Assembly: GCF_018881905.1 (NCBI RefSeq)
Contig: NZ_JACVPM010000001.1
Coordinates: forward strand, 124,001-188,000
DNA from: Polynucleobacter sp. MG-27-Goln-C1
Lineage (GTDB): Bacteria; Pseudomonadota; Gammaproteobacteria; Burkholderiales; Burkholderiaceae
Direction of reading: 5' to 3'
DNA length: 64,000 bases
Below the pieces are notes generated by a model. It made no database searches and was not told the DNA's origin. It saw only the letters and a list, made by a program, of their open reading frames with translations. The number at the start of each line of letters is the position of its first letter. The first letter of the stretch is position 1. The position numbers were made by a program, and so were the translations under genes. Below, piece by piece: positions 6,849 to 16,858 of this stretch.

Positions 6849-9443
6849 ATGAGAATAGATAAATTAACTACTAAATTTCAAGAAGCGCTTAGCGAGGCGC
6901 AAAGCCTTGCTCTGGCAAAAGACAATCAATACATCGAGCCAGCTCATTTGCTCTTGGCGATGTTGCGTGATTCCGATGGTGGCGCCAAGAGTTTATTAAC
7001 CCGTGCTGGCGTTAATGTGTCTGGTCTCGAGAAGGCAACCGAGAAGCTGATTAGCAATCTCCCAGAGGTGCAGGGTACCAGTGGTGAGGTACAGGTCGGC
7101 CGTGATTTAAGTAACTGGCTCAACTTATGTGAAAAAGAAGCCAATAAGCGTAATGATCAATTTATCGCTGGCGAATTGTTTTTGCTGGTTGTGGCGGATG
7201 ATAAGGGTGAGCTCGGCAAGATTGCTCGTGAGAATGGATTAAATCGTAAATCGTTAGAGGCGGCTATTGATTTAGTGCGCGGAGGAGAGTCAGTGAATAG
7301 TGCAGATGCTGAAGGTCAACGTGAAGCCTTAAAAAAATACACCGTCGATTTAACTGAGCGTGCTCGTATGGGTAAGCTTGATCCTGTTATTGGTCGCGAT
7401 GATGAAATTCGTCGCACCATTCAGATCTTGCAACGACGCGGTAAAAACAATCCAGTGTTGATCGGTGAACCAGGCGTTGGTAAGACAGCCATCGTCGAGG
7501 GCTTAGCCCAACGCATTATTAATGGCGAAGTTCCCGAAACCCTCAAGAACAAGCGTGTTCTCGTATTGGATATGGCTTTGTTATTAGCCGGCGCCAAGTA
7601 CCGCGGTGAATTTGAAGAGCGCTTGAAGGCGGTTCTCAGTGACGTTGCTAAAGACGAAGGTCAAACCATCATCTTTATTGATGAGATTCATACGATGGTT
7701 GGCGCAGGCAAAGGAGAGGGCGCGATGGACGCCGGCAATATGCTCAAGCCCGCCTTGGCTCGCGGTGAATTGCATTGCATCGGCGCAACGACTTTGGATG
7801 AGTACCGCAAGTACATCGAAAAAGATCCTGCTCTAGAGCGTCGCTTTCAAAAAGTCATGGTGGAAGAGCCTAGCGTTGAAGCTACCGTCGCTATCTTGCG
7901 CGGCCTGAAAGAGCGCTATGAACTGCATCATGGTATTGAGATTACTGACCCAGCGATTGTTGCAGCTGCTGAACTATCACATCGCTATATTACGGATCGT
8001 TTCTTGCCGGATAAGGCAATCGACCTGATTGATGAGGCTGGCTCACGCATTCGGATGGAGATCGACTCTAAGCCTGAGGTAATGGATAGATTGGAACGTC
8101 GCTTGATTCAGCTGAAGATTGAGCGTGAAGCTGTTAAGAAGGAAAAGGACGATGCTTCGAAAAAACGTCTAGGTCTTATTGAAGATGAAATTAAGCGTCT
8201 TGGCGCTGAGTACGCTGATTTGGAAGAAGTCTGGAAAGCGGAAAAGGGCGCCGTATTGGGTGCAGCTCATCTGAAGGAAGAAATTGAAAAAGTAAGGATA
8301 GATATTGCAAAGCTCCAGCGTGACGGTAAGTTAGAGAAAGTCGCTGAATTGCAATACGGCAAGTTACCTGAGCTTGAGGCGAAGCTGAAGTCTGCCGCCG
8401 CCGCCGAAGCCAAAGGTGATAAAGATGGCGTGGTTAAGAACAAGCTCTTGCGCACTCAGGTAGGTGCAGAAGAGATTGCTGAAGTAGTTTCTCGTGCGAC
8501 TGGTATTCCGGTATCGAAGATGATGCAGGGTGAGCGCGACAAGCTGTTGAAGATGGAAGAGCTGTTACATAAGCGTGTGGTTGGTCAGGAAGAGGCTATT
8601 CGCGCTGTGTCGGATGCTATTCGTCGCTCCCGTGCTGGTTTGGCTGAAGAGAATCGTCCTTATGGTTCATTCTTATTCTTGGGTCCTACAGGTGTTGGTA
8701 AGACCGAGTTGTGCAAAGCCCTGGCAGGTTTCTTATTTGACAGCGAAGATCATCTCATCCGTATCGACATGAGTGAGTTCATGGAGAAGCACAGCGTGGC
8801 ACGTTTAATCGGTGCGCCTCCGGGTTATGTTGGTTACGAAGAGGGTGGTTATTTAACTGAGCAAGTTCGTCGCCATCCTTATAGCGTCATCTTGTTTGAT
8901 GAAATTGAAAAAGCGCATCCAGATGTCTTCAATGTACTCTTGCAAGTATTAGACGATGGTCGCTTGACTGATGGTCAAGGTCGAACCGTGGACTTTAAGA
9001 ACACGGTGATTGTGATGACCAGCAATATTGGCTCACATCTCATCCAGTCAATGACTGATAAGAAGCAATCCGAGATTAAAGATGCGGTATTTGAAGAATT
9101 GAAGAATCATTTCCGACCTGAGTTCTTAAATCGTATTGACGAGATCGTGGTGTTCCATGGTTTGGATAAAGGCAATATCGCCAATATCGCGAAGATCTTG
9201 CTCAAGAACTTGTCAGATCGTTTGGCAAAGGTGGATATGCAATTGGAGGTCAGCGATGCTGCTCTAAGCAAGATTGCAGAAGTCGGCTTTGATCCTGTAT
9301 TTGGGGCAAGACCACTGAAGCGTGCGATTCAGCAATATATTGAGAACCCAGTTTCTAAGATGATCTTGGAAGGTAAGTTTGGCCCTACGGATACGGTTCC
9401 TGTAGGCGTTGATCAGAATGGCGACTTTAGTTTTAGCAAGTAA
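6849..9443 (+). CDS. clpB: ATP-dependent disaggregase ClpB
   Basis: An 864-residue Hsp100 protein of the usual ClpB length. It contains the N-terminal double Clp repeat (residues 1-145), AAA1 with Walker A GEPGVGKT (~206) and Walker B IIFIDEIH, the long coiled-coil M domain (~400-540) that separates ClpB from ClpA, and AAA2 with GPTGVGKT (~612) and [14 protein letters not shown]. It rescues aggregated proteins together with DnaK. A sigma-32 promoter precedes it. A GCAGGAA/TTCCTGC hairpin (9459-9474) follows the stop but lacks a T run. Confidence 0.98.
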   Translation: MRIDKLTTKFQEALSEAQSLALAKDNQYIEPAHLLLAMLRDSDGGAKSLLTRAGVNVSGLEKATEKLISNLPEVQGTSGEVQVGRDLSNWLNLCEKEANKRNDQFIAGELFLLVVADDKGELGKIARENGLNRKSLEAAIDLVRGGESVNSADAEGQREALKKYTVDLTERARMGKLDPVIGRDDEIRRTIQILQRRGKNNPVLIGEPGVGKTAIVEGLAQRIINGEVPETLKNKRVLVLDMALLLAGAKYRGEFEERLKAVLSDVAKDEGQTIIFIDEIHTMVGAGKGEGAMDAGNMLKPALARGELHCIGATTLDEYRKYIEKDPALERRFQKVMVEEPSVEATVAILRGLKERYELHHGIEITDPAIVAAAELSHRYITDRFLPDKAIDLIDEAGSRIRMEIDSKPEVMDRLERRLIQLKIEREAVKKEKDDASKKRLGLIEDEIKRLGAEYADLEEVWKAEKGAVLGAAHLKEEIEKVRIDIAKLQRDGKLEKVAELQYGKLPELEAKLKSAAAAEAKGDKDGVVKNKLLRTQVGAEEIAEVVSRATGIPVSKMMQGERDKLLKMEELLHKRVVGQEEAIRAVSDAIRRSRAGLAEENRPYGSFLFLGPTGVGKTELCKALAGFLFDSEDHLIRIDMSEFMEKHSVARLIGAPPGYVGYEEGGYLTEQVRRHPYSVILFDEIEKAHPDVFNVLLQVLDDGRLTDGQGRTVDFKNTVIVMTSNIGSHLIQSMTDKKQSEIKDAVFEELKNHFRPEFLNRIDEIVVFHGLDKGNIANIAKILLKNLSDRLAKVDMQLEVSDAALSKIAEVGFDPVFGARPLKRAIQQYIENPVSKMILEGKFGPTDTVPVGVDQNGDFSFSK

Positions 9444-9491
9444 TACCAAGCAATATCAGCAGGAATTTTCCTGCACCAGTAAACTCGGTAC

Positions 9492-10730
9492 ATGACTGAC
9501 GCTCTGAAAATGAGGCGCGCCAGTGATGTCCGGGTTGTTGGTCTCATTAGCCTGGCTCACGGCAGTTCCCATTTCTTTCATTTAATCCTGCCGCCCATGT
9601 TTCCATGGTTGAAGGCGGAGTTTGGCTTTAACTATGCCGAGCTAGGTCTGCTCATGACCATTTTCTTTGTGGTCTCCTGCATTGTTCAAGCAGCTTCTGG
9701 ATTTTTAGTGGATCGCATTGGTGCTCGCCCCGTATTGTTTGCTGGCGTGGGTTTACTTGCATTGGCTGCGCTGACTTATTCACAAAGCAATGGCTATGCT
9801 ATGTTGGTTTTGGGTGCAGTGATTGCGGGATGTGGCAACGGCGTCTTTCATCCGGTGGATTACACGCTCATCAATCACAAAATTTCCCCGCCCAATTTGC
9901 CTTACGCTTATTCCATTCATGGGGTAACAGGCTATATCGGTTGGGCAGCGGCCCCAGCCTTTATGGTGGCTGTGGCTACTATCGCTGATTGGCGCATTGC
10001 CTTTTTATCTGCTGCAGTCCTTGAAGCCCTGATCCTCTTAACCTTGTGGATTAGTAGGGCGCGCTTAATTGATGATGTTCATGCAAGGCGCGAGGAATCA
10101 CAGGCTAGTCATGCTCAAAGCAATCCTGGCGGTGGGCCGATGAGCACCTTTGGATTTTTAAAGTTACCCGTTGTATGGCTTTGCTGGATTTTCTTTTTCT
10201 TCAGCATGGCTGCAACTACAGGCTTGCAGTCCTTTGCGCCAACTGCGCTTTTTAAGATTTATGACATTGCCGTGAGTTCCGGTAATTACTATTTAACACT
10301 CATGTCTATGGGTGGTGCTGGAGGGATGCTTTTGGGTGGCTATCTTGCTACTAAGTTAAAAGTACCCGAGCGCATTATTACGATCTGCTTTACCGTCAAT
10401 ATCGTGATGGGTCTTTTATTGGCCACTGGTTTAGTGCCTATTGAATTAATTGTGTTTGCCTTCATTGTGATTGGACTTGGTTTGGGTATTGCTGCCCCAT
10501 CGCGTGATTTGATGATTCGCTCTGCGACACCATCAGGGTCATCGGGTAGGGTGTACGGCATTGTGTACTCTGGTATCGATCTAGGCGCCGCTCTAAGCCC
10601 GCTAGTCTTCGGAATCTTCCTGGATGTAGGCTTGCCAAAGCTCTTGTTCATTGGCGTTGCAGTCCTGCAGCTCATGATTATTTTGACTGGATTCAAGGTC
10701 GCCACCATCAGTGCCCCCAAAGCCAGCTAG
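9492..10730 (+). CDS. MFS transporter, Fsr-like
   Basis: A 412-residue major facilitator with about 12 membrane segments and a cytoplasmic loop near residues 195-215. The start SLAHGSSHFFHLILPPMFPW, the loop-2 motif GFLVDRIGARPVLFAG and GNGVFHPVDYTLI resemble the fosmidomycin-resistance (Fsr) group of drug and metabolite exporters. The substrate cannot be read from sequence. It stands alone between clpB and aceA, with its own start 48 bases after clpB. Confidence 0.85.
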   Translation: MTDALKMRRASDVRVVGLISLAHGSSHFFHLILPPMFPWLKAEFGFNYAELGLLMTIFFVVSCIVQAASGFLVDRIGARPVLFAGVGLLALAALTYSQSNGYAMLVLGAVIAGCGNGVFHPVDYTLINHKISPPNLPYAYSIHGVTGYIGWAAAPAFMVAVATIADWRIAFLSAAVLEALILLTLWISRARLIDDVHARREESQASHAQSNPGGGPMSTFGFLKLPVVWLCWIFFFFSMAATTGLQSFAPTALFKIYDIAVSSGNYYLTLMSMGGAGGMLLGGYLATKLKVPERIITICFTVNIVMGLLLATGLVPIELIVFAFIVIGLGLGIAAPSRDLMIRSATPSGSSGRVYGIVYSGIDLGAALSPLVFGIFLDVGLPKLLFIGVAVLQLMIILTGFKVATISAPKAS

Positions 10731-10999
10731 CTAGCTTCTTTCTTTTCATAATGTGAAAAGACATTCCCATACGTAAAATGCAGTGCAACATTCGAGGCTT
10801 GGGATTCTTTCGCCCCTTGAATAGCCATTCCATATTATAAAAAATACTATTTAACTTATTGAATTAATTGAACTAATTATTTTCAGTAATTGCTGAAATA
10901 GTGCTTGCATGCTTTTCCTGGATCCTTAAACTCTTATATAAGACATAAGACTTGAATGTCCAAATATTTGAAGTACTTGTTTAACTTAGGGAGAAAAAC
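10731..10999 (+). promoter_or_regulatory. upstream region of aceA
   Basis: No gene is seen in these 269 bases. They are AT-rich and hold an inverted repeat TTTCAG-N6-CTGAAA (10881-10898) and a perfect palindrome CTTATATAAG (10933-10942). A possible weak sigma-70 pair is TTGCAT-N16-TAAACT just upstream of the palindrome. A good ribosome binding site (AGGGAGAAAAAC) precedes the aceA ATG. The inverted repeat is a candidate operator for glyoxylate-shunt control; which regulator binds is unknown. Confidence 0.4.
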
Positions 11000-12298
11000 A
11001 TGGCAGATCGCAAAGCAGAAATCGCAGCACTACAAAAAGACTGGGATACCAATCCACGCTGGAAGGGTATTACTCGTGGCTACACAGCTGAAGACGTTGT
11101 TCGTCTACGTGGCTCATTGAAGATTGAGCACACCTTGGCTAAGCATGGTGCAGAGCGTCTCTGGGAATTAGTGAATAACGAAGCTTACGTTAACTGTTTA
11201 GGTGCTTTGACTGGTGGTCAAGCAATGCAACAGGTTAAAGCTGGTGTTCAAGCAATTTACTTGTCAGGTTGGCAGGTTGCCGCTGACGGTAACTCATACG
11301 CTGCGATGTACCCAGATCAATCTTTGTATCCAGTTGACTCAGTTCCTAAGATGGTTGAGCGTATTAACAACTCATTCCAACGTGCTGATGAAATCCAAAC
11401 TGCTAAAGGCATCAACAAAGGTGATGCTGGTTATATCGAGTATTTCGCTCCAATCGTTGCTGATGCTGAAGCTGGTTTCGGTGGTGTATTAAATGCATTT
11501 GAATTAAGCAAGGCGTTGATCAAGCAGGGTGCTGCTGGTGTTCACTTCGAGGATCAACTCTCTTCTGTTAAGAAGTGTGGTCACTTAGGTGGCAAGGTAT
11601 TGTTGCCTACCGCTGAGTCAGTGCAGAAGTTGATTTCTGCTCGTTTAGCTGCTGACGTAATGGGTGTTTCAACTATCATTTTGGCTCGTACTGATGCTGA
11701 AGCTGCTGACTTGCTGACATCTGACTACGATGCAAACGATAAGCCATTCTTAACAGGCGAGCGCACTCCAGAGGGCTTCTACAAAACACGTAAGGGCTTG
11801 GATCAAGCGATCTCCCGCGGTTTGGCATACGCTGCATACGCTGATATGGTTTGGTGTGAAACAGGTACACCTGACTTGGAATTTGCTCGTCAGTTCGCTG
11901 AAGCAATTCGTGCGAAGTTCCCAGGCAAGATGTTGGCTTACAACTGCTCACCATCTTTCAACTGGAAGAAGAACTTGGACGACGCAACAATTGCCAAGTT
12001 CCAACGCGAATTAGGCGCAATGGGCTACAAGTATCAGTTCATCACCTTGGCTGGTATTCATTCCATGTGGTACAACATGTTTGACTTGGCTCAAGACTAC
12101 ATGCAGCGCGGTATGACTGCTTACATCGAGAAAGTACAAGAGCCAGAATTTGCTGCTCGTGATCGTGGTTACACATTCGTATCTCATCAGCAAGAGGTTG
12201 GTACTGGTTACTTCGACGATGTCACTACCGTAATTCAGGGTGGCAAGTCTTCGGTAACAGCGTTGACTGGTTCTACAGAAGAAGAGCAGTTCCACTAA
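11000..12298 (+). CDS. aceA: isocitrate lyase
   Basis: A 432-residue enzyme that cleaves isocitrate to glyoxylate and succinate in the glyoxylate shunt, needed for growth on acetate or fatty acids. The catalytic motif [10 protein letters not shown] is present (Cys in KKCGH near residue 193), preceded by [12 protein letters not shown], which binds the metal and substrate. Length matches the proteobacterial AceA. No malate synthase gene is adjacent. The gene has a strong ribosome binding site and ends at a hairpin terminator, so it is probably monocistronic. Its codon use looks strongly biased, as in a highly expressed gene. Confidence 0.98.
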   Translation: MADRKAEIAALQKDWDTNPRWKGITRGYTAEDVVRLRGSLKIEHTLAKHGAERLWELVNNEAYVNCLGALTGGQAMQQVKAGVQAIYLSGWQVAADGNSYAAMYPDQSLYPVDSVPKMVERINNSFQRADEIQTAKGINKGDAGYIEYFAPIVADAEAGFGGVLNAFELSKALIKQGAAGVHFEDQLSSVKKCGHLGGKVLLPTAESVQKLISARLAADVMGVSTIILARTDAEAADLLTSDYDANDKPFLTGERTPEGFYKTRKGLDQAISRGLAYAAYADMVWCETGTPDLEFARQFAEAIRAKFPGKMLAYNCSPSFNWKKNLDDATIAKFQRELGAMGYKYQFITLAGIHSMWYNMFDLAQDYMQRGMTAYIEKVQEPEFAARDRGYTFVSHQQEVGTGYFDDVTTVIQGGKSSVTALTGSTEEEQFH

Positions 12299-12354
12299 GA
12301 AATCCCTAAGTAGTACGTAGCAGTAGCGCAGTAATAAATCTGTCTTTACTGTCC

Positions 12355-12397
12355 CGGCATCTAAATTACCCCACAAGGGTGACTTAGATGCCGTTTT
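12355..12397 (+). terminator. terminator after aceA
   Basis: Arms CGGCATCTAA (12355-12364) and TTAGATGCCG (12384-12393) pair perfectly over 10 bp, with an inner ACCC/GGGT pairing in the loop, followed by TTTT. It sits 57 bases after the aceA stop. Confidence 0.75.
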
Positions 12398-12413
12398 CGT
12401 ATACATTCTTCTC

Positions 12414-12854
12414 ATGACTAATTGCGTACTTTGTAAAGAAGATCTCAATCCTGAGGAGGGTCTATTGATTTGGCGTGGCGATGATTGCCGCGTCATACTC
12501 GTGAACGACCCTGAACTTCCTGGCTTTTGTCGCGTGATCTGGAATCATCATGTCGCTGAAATGACTGATCTCACCTGTGGTGAGCGCGAGCACCTCATGG
12601 CCTTAGTCTTTGCAGTTGAAGAGGCTGTGCGGCATGTGATGCATCCAGATAAGGTGAATATCGCTGCCTTAGGTAATATGGTGCCGCATATTCACTGGCA
12701 TGTGATTCCTAGATATAAAGACGATGTCTTCTTTCCGGGGTCAGCTTGGTCTCAAAAGACTCAGACAACTCCCGCATCAAATTTAGAGGCAAGAAAAAAA
12801 TTGGCTCAAGACCTGCCGACGGCGATTAAGTCCGCAATAGCTGCGTTATCTTGA
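12414..12854 (+). CDS. HIT-family nucleotide hydrolase/transferase
   Basis: A 146-residue histidine-triad protein. The catalytic HxHxHxx motif is present as PHIHWHVIPR near residues 84-93. N-terminal CVLCKED carries a CxxC pair that may bind zinc, as in some family members. HIT proteins hydrolyse or transfer nucleoside phosphates, typically AMP-linked substrates; the exact substrate is not predictable. It starts 21 bases after the aceA terminator and converges on the DUF4239 gene. Confidence 0.9.
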   Translation: MTNCVLCKEDLNPEEGLLIWRGDDCRVILVNDPELPGFCRVIWNHHVAEMTDLTCGEREHLMALVFAVEEAVRHVMHPDKVNIAALGNMVPHIHWHVIPRYKDDVFFPGSAWSQKTQTTPASNLEARKKLAQDLPTAIKSAIAALS

Positions 12855-12870
12855 GCAACTAAATACCGGA

Positions 12871-13665
12871 TTAGTTATTTGAATTGACGGTGCCCAGCAT
12901 CCTCAATGATTCCTCGAGTTGATGGGGTTTGATGGGATTCCACATGCCATAAGGCGAAATGGTGATGTAGAGAAAAGTCATCGCCGTGAGTATGCAAAGC
13001 GAGGCTATTGATAGCGATACTTTCATCGCTTTAAGGCTGCCAAGATGTACGATGCCAACCGAGATCAGTAGCAGAATCGAAGAAATGGGAATGACAATCC
13101 ATTTATTTATATTGTCAGTGTCATATGCTATGGATTGCCTAACTTTACGATTGTGGCGAATGACTGTTAGCTCTGCTTCAAGCTGACTCCCTATGGAAGC
13201 GCGGTGATTAGTTTGATACGCTATCTGGTTGATTGTTTTACTTAAGGCGATAAATTCAGGCAATGCGATCTCTCGATTTTTAGCATCTTTTTCATTCATA
13301 GCAGGCCATTCTTTTTCAATGACTACATTGAGATAGTCTTTTATCGTAGAGATAATTTGCGCCTGATCTTGCGGGGGTAAGACTGTTGAGATATTAACGA
13401 GGCTATCAATTGCGCTTGATTCAGTAATCAAGTTTGAGATAGCTGATTCATGCTTCTCAAATGAAAAGCCCGCAAGAGTGGAAATAGTAAGGCCAAAAAT
13501 AAATGCAGTAATGGATAGGAAAGACGGAACTACTGCATCTGAATCATTAAGCCACCGAGATATGGGCGAGTCATTTAGGACCCAGTAAATCGCATAGGCG
13601 ACTACTGCAATCATGACAATGGATACTGCCGAAAATCTTAATACATCAAGAGTAAAGGGGGTCAT
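12871..13665 (-). CDS. DUF4239-like membrane protein
   Basis: A 264-residue protein with two hydrophobic segments near the N-terminus (residues ~10-30 and ~45-66), a long soluble helical region (~70-185) and two more segments near the C-terminus (~190-210, ~218-238). The layout and the EKEWPAMNE motif after DYLNVVIEK match DUF4239, a family of unknown function. No operon partner is evident. Confidence 0.7.
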   Translation of the reverse strand: MTPFTLDVLRFSAVSIVMIAVVAYAIYWVLNDSPISRWLNDSDAVVPSFLSITAFIFGLTISTLAGFSFEKHESAISNLITESSAIDSLVNISTVLPPQDQAQIISTIKDYLNVVIEKEWPAMNEKDAKNREIALPEFIALSKTINQIAYQTNHRASIGSQLEAELTVIRHNRKVRQSIAYDTDNINKWIVIPISSILLLISVGIVHLGSLKAMKVSLSIASLCILTAMTFLYITISPYGMWNPIKPHQLEESLRMLGTVNSNN

Positions 13666-13696
13666 CGCTTGGTTCCGGAGTGTCTTTATAGTTTGT

Positions 13697-14128
13697 TTAG
13701 TTTAGCTTCTTGAGCGCCTCAAGGTACTTCTCAGGACTAAGCGCTTGCCCTTCACGCTGCGCTTCCCACATCACTTGTCCAAGGCATTCCATCATGGCGT
13801 GCTGTGCTTCGTGTTCGGACCCCAGTTTCTTGGAGAGCTTCTCTGCAATTGCTTTAATGCCTGGCGGTTGATCGATGGAGATTTGCTCGCTAATCGATAA
13901 ATGCATTGATAAATGTAGGAAGGGATTTGTCTCACCACGTTCTGGTGTGTAGTCTTGCGCCACTGCGCTTTCTGGATCTGTAAGGAGGGTATGGTATTCG
14001 GGGTGCTCAAGCATCCAGTCGCTGGCAATCATTTCCATTGGCGTCAGTATCTGATTCTCGGTTTTCTTCTTCCAGGTATCACAGAAAAAGCGACGCACTT
14101 CTTCACGAGTTGGATTAAATATTGCCAC
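13697..14128 (-). CDS. DUF1841 family protein
   Basis: A 143-residue protein starting VAIFNPTREEVRRFF. The frame is open 33 codons further upstream, but the GTG at 14128 is preceded by AAAGGAAAA at ideal spacing and family members begin at this point, so GTG is the likely start; it lies inside the 3' end of nth (14-base overlap). The conserved core ETNPFLHLSMHLSISEQISI with its His pair, plus AMMECLGQVMWEAQR, identifies DUF1841, a betaproteobacterial family of unknown function. Co-transcription with nth and rsxB suggests a link to redox or Fe-S metabolism, which is inference. Confidence 0.88.
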   Translation of the reverse strand: MAIFNPTREEVRRFFCDTWKKKTENQILTPMEMIASDWMLEHPEYHTLLTDPESAVAQDYTPERGETNPFLHLSMHLSISEQISIDQPPGIKAIAEKLSKKLGSEHEAQHAMMECLGQVMWEAQREGQALSPEKYLEALKKLN

Positions 14129-14774
14129 GAACTTTTCCTTTGCCGGTTTTTTGCTTGAATTCACAGAGTGGTTCAACAATACATTGCTCACAATCAGGGC
14201 TACGTGCCTTACAGGTATATCTACCATGCAGAATAAGCCAATGGTGAGCGTCCATTAAAAACTCTTTTGGCACGCGCTTCAGCAATTGTTCTTCTACCTT
14301 TACAACATCCTTACCAGGCGCTAAACCTGTTCGATTTGAGACTCTAAAGATATGGGTATCAACAGCCATAGTAGGTTGGCCAAAAGCGGTATTGAGAATG
14401 ACGTTCGCCGTTTTTCTACCAACACCTGGCAGCGCCTCTAATTCTTCTCTGTTTTGCGGAACTTCGCCGCCATGTTTTTCCAGGAGCAGTCGGCAAGTTT
14501 CTTGGATGTGCCTACCTTTGGCATTGAATAAACCAATGTGCTGAATGAAGGGCTTAACACCTTCCTCACCCAGATTCAAAAGTGCTTGAGGTGTATTGGC
14601 AATCTTAAAGAGCTTACGCGTACCTTTATTCACTGAAATGTCAGTGGCTTGCGCGGATAACAAAACAGCTATGAGTAATTCAAATGGGGAGCTGTATTCC
14701 AGTTCTGTTTCTGGATGGGGATTATTTTCCCGGAGCAATTCAAAAAAGGCTTGGCGCTTTTCGAGATTCATCAT
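14115..14774 (-). CDS. nth: endonuclease III
   Basis: A 219-residue base-excision repair glycosylase/AP-lyase for oxidised pyrimidines. The helix-hairpin-helix LPGVGRKTANVIL with the catalytic Lys, the downstream VDTHIFRVSNR with catalytic Asp, and the C-terminal [4Fe-4S] ligands C-x6-C-x2-C-x5-C in CKARSPDCEQCIVEPLC are all present. The ATG overlaps the rsxB stop by four bases; the gene order rsxB-nth is common in Burkholderiales. Confidence 0.97.
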   Translation of the reverse strand: MMNLEKRQAFFELLRENNPHPETELEYSSPFELLIAVLLSAQATDISVNKGTRKLFKIANTPQALLNLGEEGVKPFIQHIGLFNAKGRHIQETCRLLLEKHGGEVPQNREELEALPGVGRKTANVILNTAFGQPTMAVDTHIFRVSNRTGLAPGKDVVKVEEQLLKRVPKEFLMDAHHWLILHGRYTCKARSPDCEQCIVEPLCEFKQKTGKGKVRGNI

Positions 14775-15463
14775 TTCTTTTGCTGAGCTCTCGCAATGGC
14801 AGCAGCGATGATGGCTCGCTTTCTTTCCTGCTCTTTTATGGCTTCTTCTGAATTTGGATTCTCTGCGTTGACTACTTCTAATTTGGCTGCAGCCTTCTTT
14901 GCCAGCCTCTCATCATTGTCACGCTGTTCGCGATCAAGTCGGACATCACGCGCTTCATATCGAGTACGTGCGAGTTGCGCTAATTCTGGTGACCAAGCAT
15001 CCCAGCCAGTTTTCTCATTAGTGACATCAATCATGGTGATGCAATCTACGGGGCAGGGCGGTATGCAAAGATCGCAGCCAGTGCACCAATCACTCAAGAC
15101 CACGTGCATTTGTTTTGAGGCCCCCACAATCGCGTCTACAGGGCATGCCTGAATACACAAGGTGCATCCGATGCAGGTCTTGGGGTCGATAAAGGCAACT
15201 GGTCTAGGACGCTCTACGCCACATTCAGAATCAATCTGAGGGTGCAGCTCAAAAGCATCCTGAGGAAAGATGGGAGAAAGGATGGCGCTGAGCCTCTGAA
15301 TGCCCTCTACGCCTCCAGGAGGGCAGCGATTAGGCAAAGCCTCACCTGTTGCCATTGCTTCTGCATAGGCTCTGCAGTCTGGATAGCTGCATTTGGTGCA
15401 TTGGGTTTGAGGAAGGATGTCCTCGAGACGATTGGCGAGTTCTTTCGTCTGCTGAATATTCAT
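14771..15463 (-). CDS. rsxB: RnfB/RsxB-like ferredoxin electron carrier
   Basis: A 230-residue protein with the four-cysteine Fe-S domain of RnfB (CTKCSYPDCRAYAEA and NRCPPGG) followed by two [4Fe-4S] ferredoxin motifs, CIGCTLCIQACP and CTGCDLCIPPCP, and a charged Ala/Lys-rich C-terminal tail. It lacks the N-terminal membrane helix of RnfB from full Rnf complexes, and no rnfACDGE genes are adjacent, so it is a stand-alone soluble form. It is probably an electron donor; the acceptor is unknown. The start of this gene heads the rsxB-nth-DUF1841 operon. Confidence 0.92.
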   Translation of the reverse strand: MNIQQTKELANRLEDILPQTQCTKCSYPDCRAYAEAMATGEALPNRCPPGGVEGIQRLSAILSPIFPQDAFELHPQIDSECGVERPRPVAFIDPKTCIGCTLCIQACPVDAIVGASKQMHVVLSDWCTGCDLCIPPCPVDCITMIDVTNEKTGWDAWSPELAQLARTRYEARDVRLDREQRDNDERLAKKAAAKLEVVNAENPNSEEAIKEQERKRAIIAAAIARAQQKK

Positions 15464-15480
15464 TGCAATTGGTGTGCCCT

Positions 15481-15510
15481 AAAACTAGAAGCGCGACCTT
15501 AGAGTCGCGC
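15481..15510 (-). terminator. terminator after phaZ
   Basis: On the minus strand GCGCGAC, a six-base loop and GTCGCGC (15510-15491) are followed by TTCTAGTTTT. It lies between the phaZ stop and the rsxB start. Confidence 0.6.
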
Positions 15511-15517
15511 TGCTGTT

Positions 15518-16816
15518 TTATGCAGACTTTGAGCCTTCTAATTTAGGAGGCCTAGCCCTCGTTTTCTTCTGAACGCCTTGGTGCTCACGAATAAACGATT
15601 TAATTTTTGGATACACCTTTTCACGCCAGCGACGACCAGAGAAGATGCCATAGTGACCAGCACCTGCAACTTCGTAATGATCTTTATCAGTTTTCGGAAT
15701 CCCTGCACACAAGGCATGTGCTGAGCGAGTCTGCCCGCTACCGGAAATATCATCTAACTCACCCTCAACAGTAAGAAGGGCGGTTTTCTTAATATCTTGT
15801 GGCTTAACTAGATTGCCGGATACTTCCCATGTGCCATTTGGCAATGAGTAGTCCTGGAACACAGTCTTAATAGTGTCTAAATAGAACTTCGCATCCATGT
15901 CGAGAACAGCGTTGTACTCATCATAGAAACGGATATGCGCTTCGGCATCTTGTTCATCGCCGCGCACTAAGTTTTGGAAGTAATCCCAATGTGACTGCAA
16001 GTGGTTCTGGGGATTCATGGCAATAAAACCAGTGTGTTGCAAGAAGCCTGGATACACTTTGCGACCAGCACCTGGGTAGCCTGGCGGCACTTTATAAACC
16101 ACATGACTCTCAAACCAATCATAAGACTTTTGATCGGCTAGGTTATTAACAGCAGTTGGTGACTTACGTGCATCAATTGGGCCGCCCATCATGATCATAG
16201 AGGCCGGTGTTACTTCACCGGCAGAGGCCATCAAAGAGATTGCGCCAAGCGTAGGAACTGTTGGCTGGCAAACAGAGATCACATGTAAGTTCTCGGCACC
16301 AATAGCACGGATGAAATCTTGCACGTAATGAACATAGTCATCTAAACCAAAGTCACCCGCATCCGCAGGAACAATGCGAGCATCGATCCAGTCAGTGATG
16401 TATACCTTGTGATCTTGCAATAGTGTGCGCACAGTGTCGCGCAGTAATGTGGAGTGATGTCCAGATAGTGGTGCAACTACCAATACCGATGGATCGTCTT
16501 TGAGTTTCTTGATGACTTCGACATCATCAGAAAACCGCTTGAAGCGAATTAAATTACAAAATGGTTTGGCAACGATCGTTCTTTCATGAATCGCTACTTC
16601 TTTTCCATGCGCCTTTACAGAGCGAATACCAAACTCTGGCTTCTTATAGTCTTTACCTAAGCGGTAGAGCAGTTCGTAACTAGCAGCTAAACGTTCAGAG
16701 CCTGGAACCTTGGATGCGGGATTTGAAGCGTTAATGAAGGCTTCAGAAGCAGCACGAGCCCATGAGCTCATTGGTTGAAGTAAGGCTTTTTGAAATTCAT
16801 GTAGCTGATATAGCAT
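15518..16816 (-). CDS. phaZ: intracellular polyhydroxyalkanoate depolymerase
   Basis: A 432-residue PhaZa-type depolymerase that mobilises stored poly(3-hydroxybutyrate). The active-site Cys lies in HVISVCQPTVPTLG at residue 183, the same position as in the Cupriavidus enzyme, where Cys replaces the usual lipase Ser. The start MLYQLHEFQKALLQPM is also typical. A His near the C-terminus (GAGHYGIFSGRRWR) fits the triad. No PHA synthase gene is nearby. The C-terminus is basic, possibly for granule contact. Confidence 0.95.
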   Translation of the reverse strand: MLYQLHEFQKALLQPMSSWARAASEAFINASNPASKVPGSERLAASYELLYRLGKDYKKPEFGIRSVKAHGKEVAIHERTIVAKPFCNLIRFKRFSDDVEVIKKLKDDPSVLVVAPLSGHHSTLLRDTVRTLLQDHKVYITDWIDARIVPADAGDFGLDDYVHYVQDFIRAIGAENLHVISVCQPTVPTLGAISLMASAGEVTPASMIMMGGPIDARKSPTAVNNLADQKSYDWFESHVVYKVPPGYPGAGRKVYPGFLQHTGFIAMNPQNHLQSHWDYFQNLVRGDEQDAEAHIRFYDEYNAVLDMDAKFYLDTIKTVFQDYSLPNGTWEVSGNLVKPQDIKKTALLTVEGELDDISGSGQTRSAHALCAGIPKTDKDHYEVAGAGHYGIFSGRRWREKVYPKIKSFIREHQGVQKKTRARPPKLEGSKSA

Positions 16817-16858
16817 GGTGACTCCTAGTAAATCAGTGTAGCCGCTTATTACGCGTTG

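Noticed and set aside
10340..10720. A 126-codon minus-strand frame inside the MFS transporter gene
   Set aside because: It is an antisense shadow of strongly conserved coding sequence.
12011..12496. A 161-codon minus-strand frame across the end of aceA, its terminator and the HIT gene
   Set aside because: It is antisense to two certain genes, crosses a terminator and shows no domain or signal.
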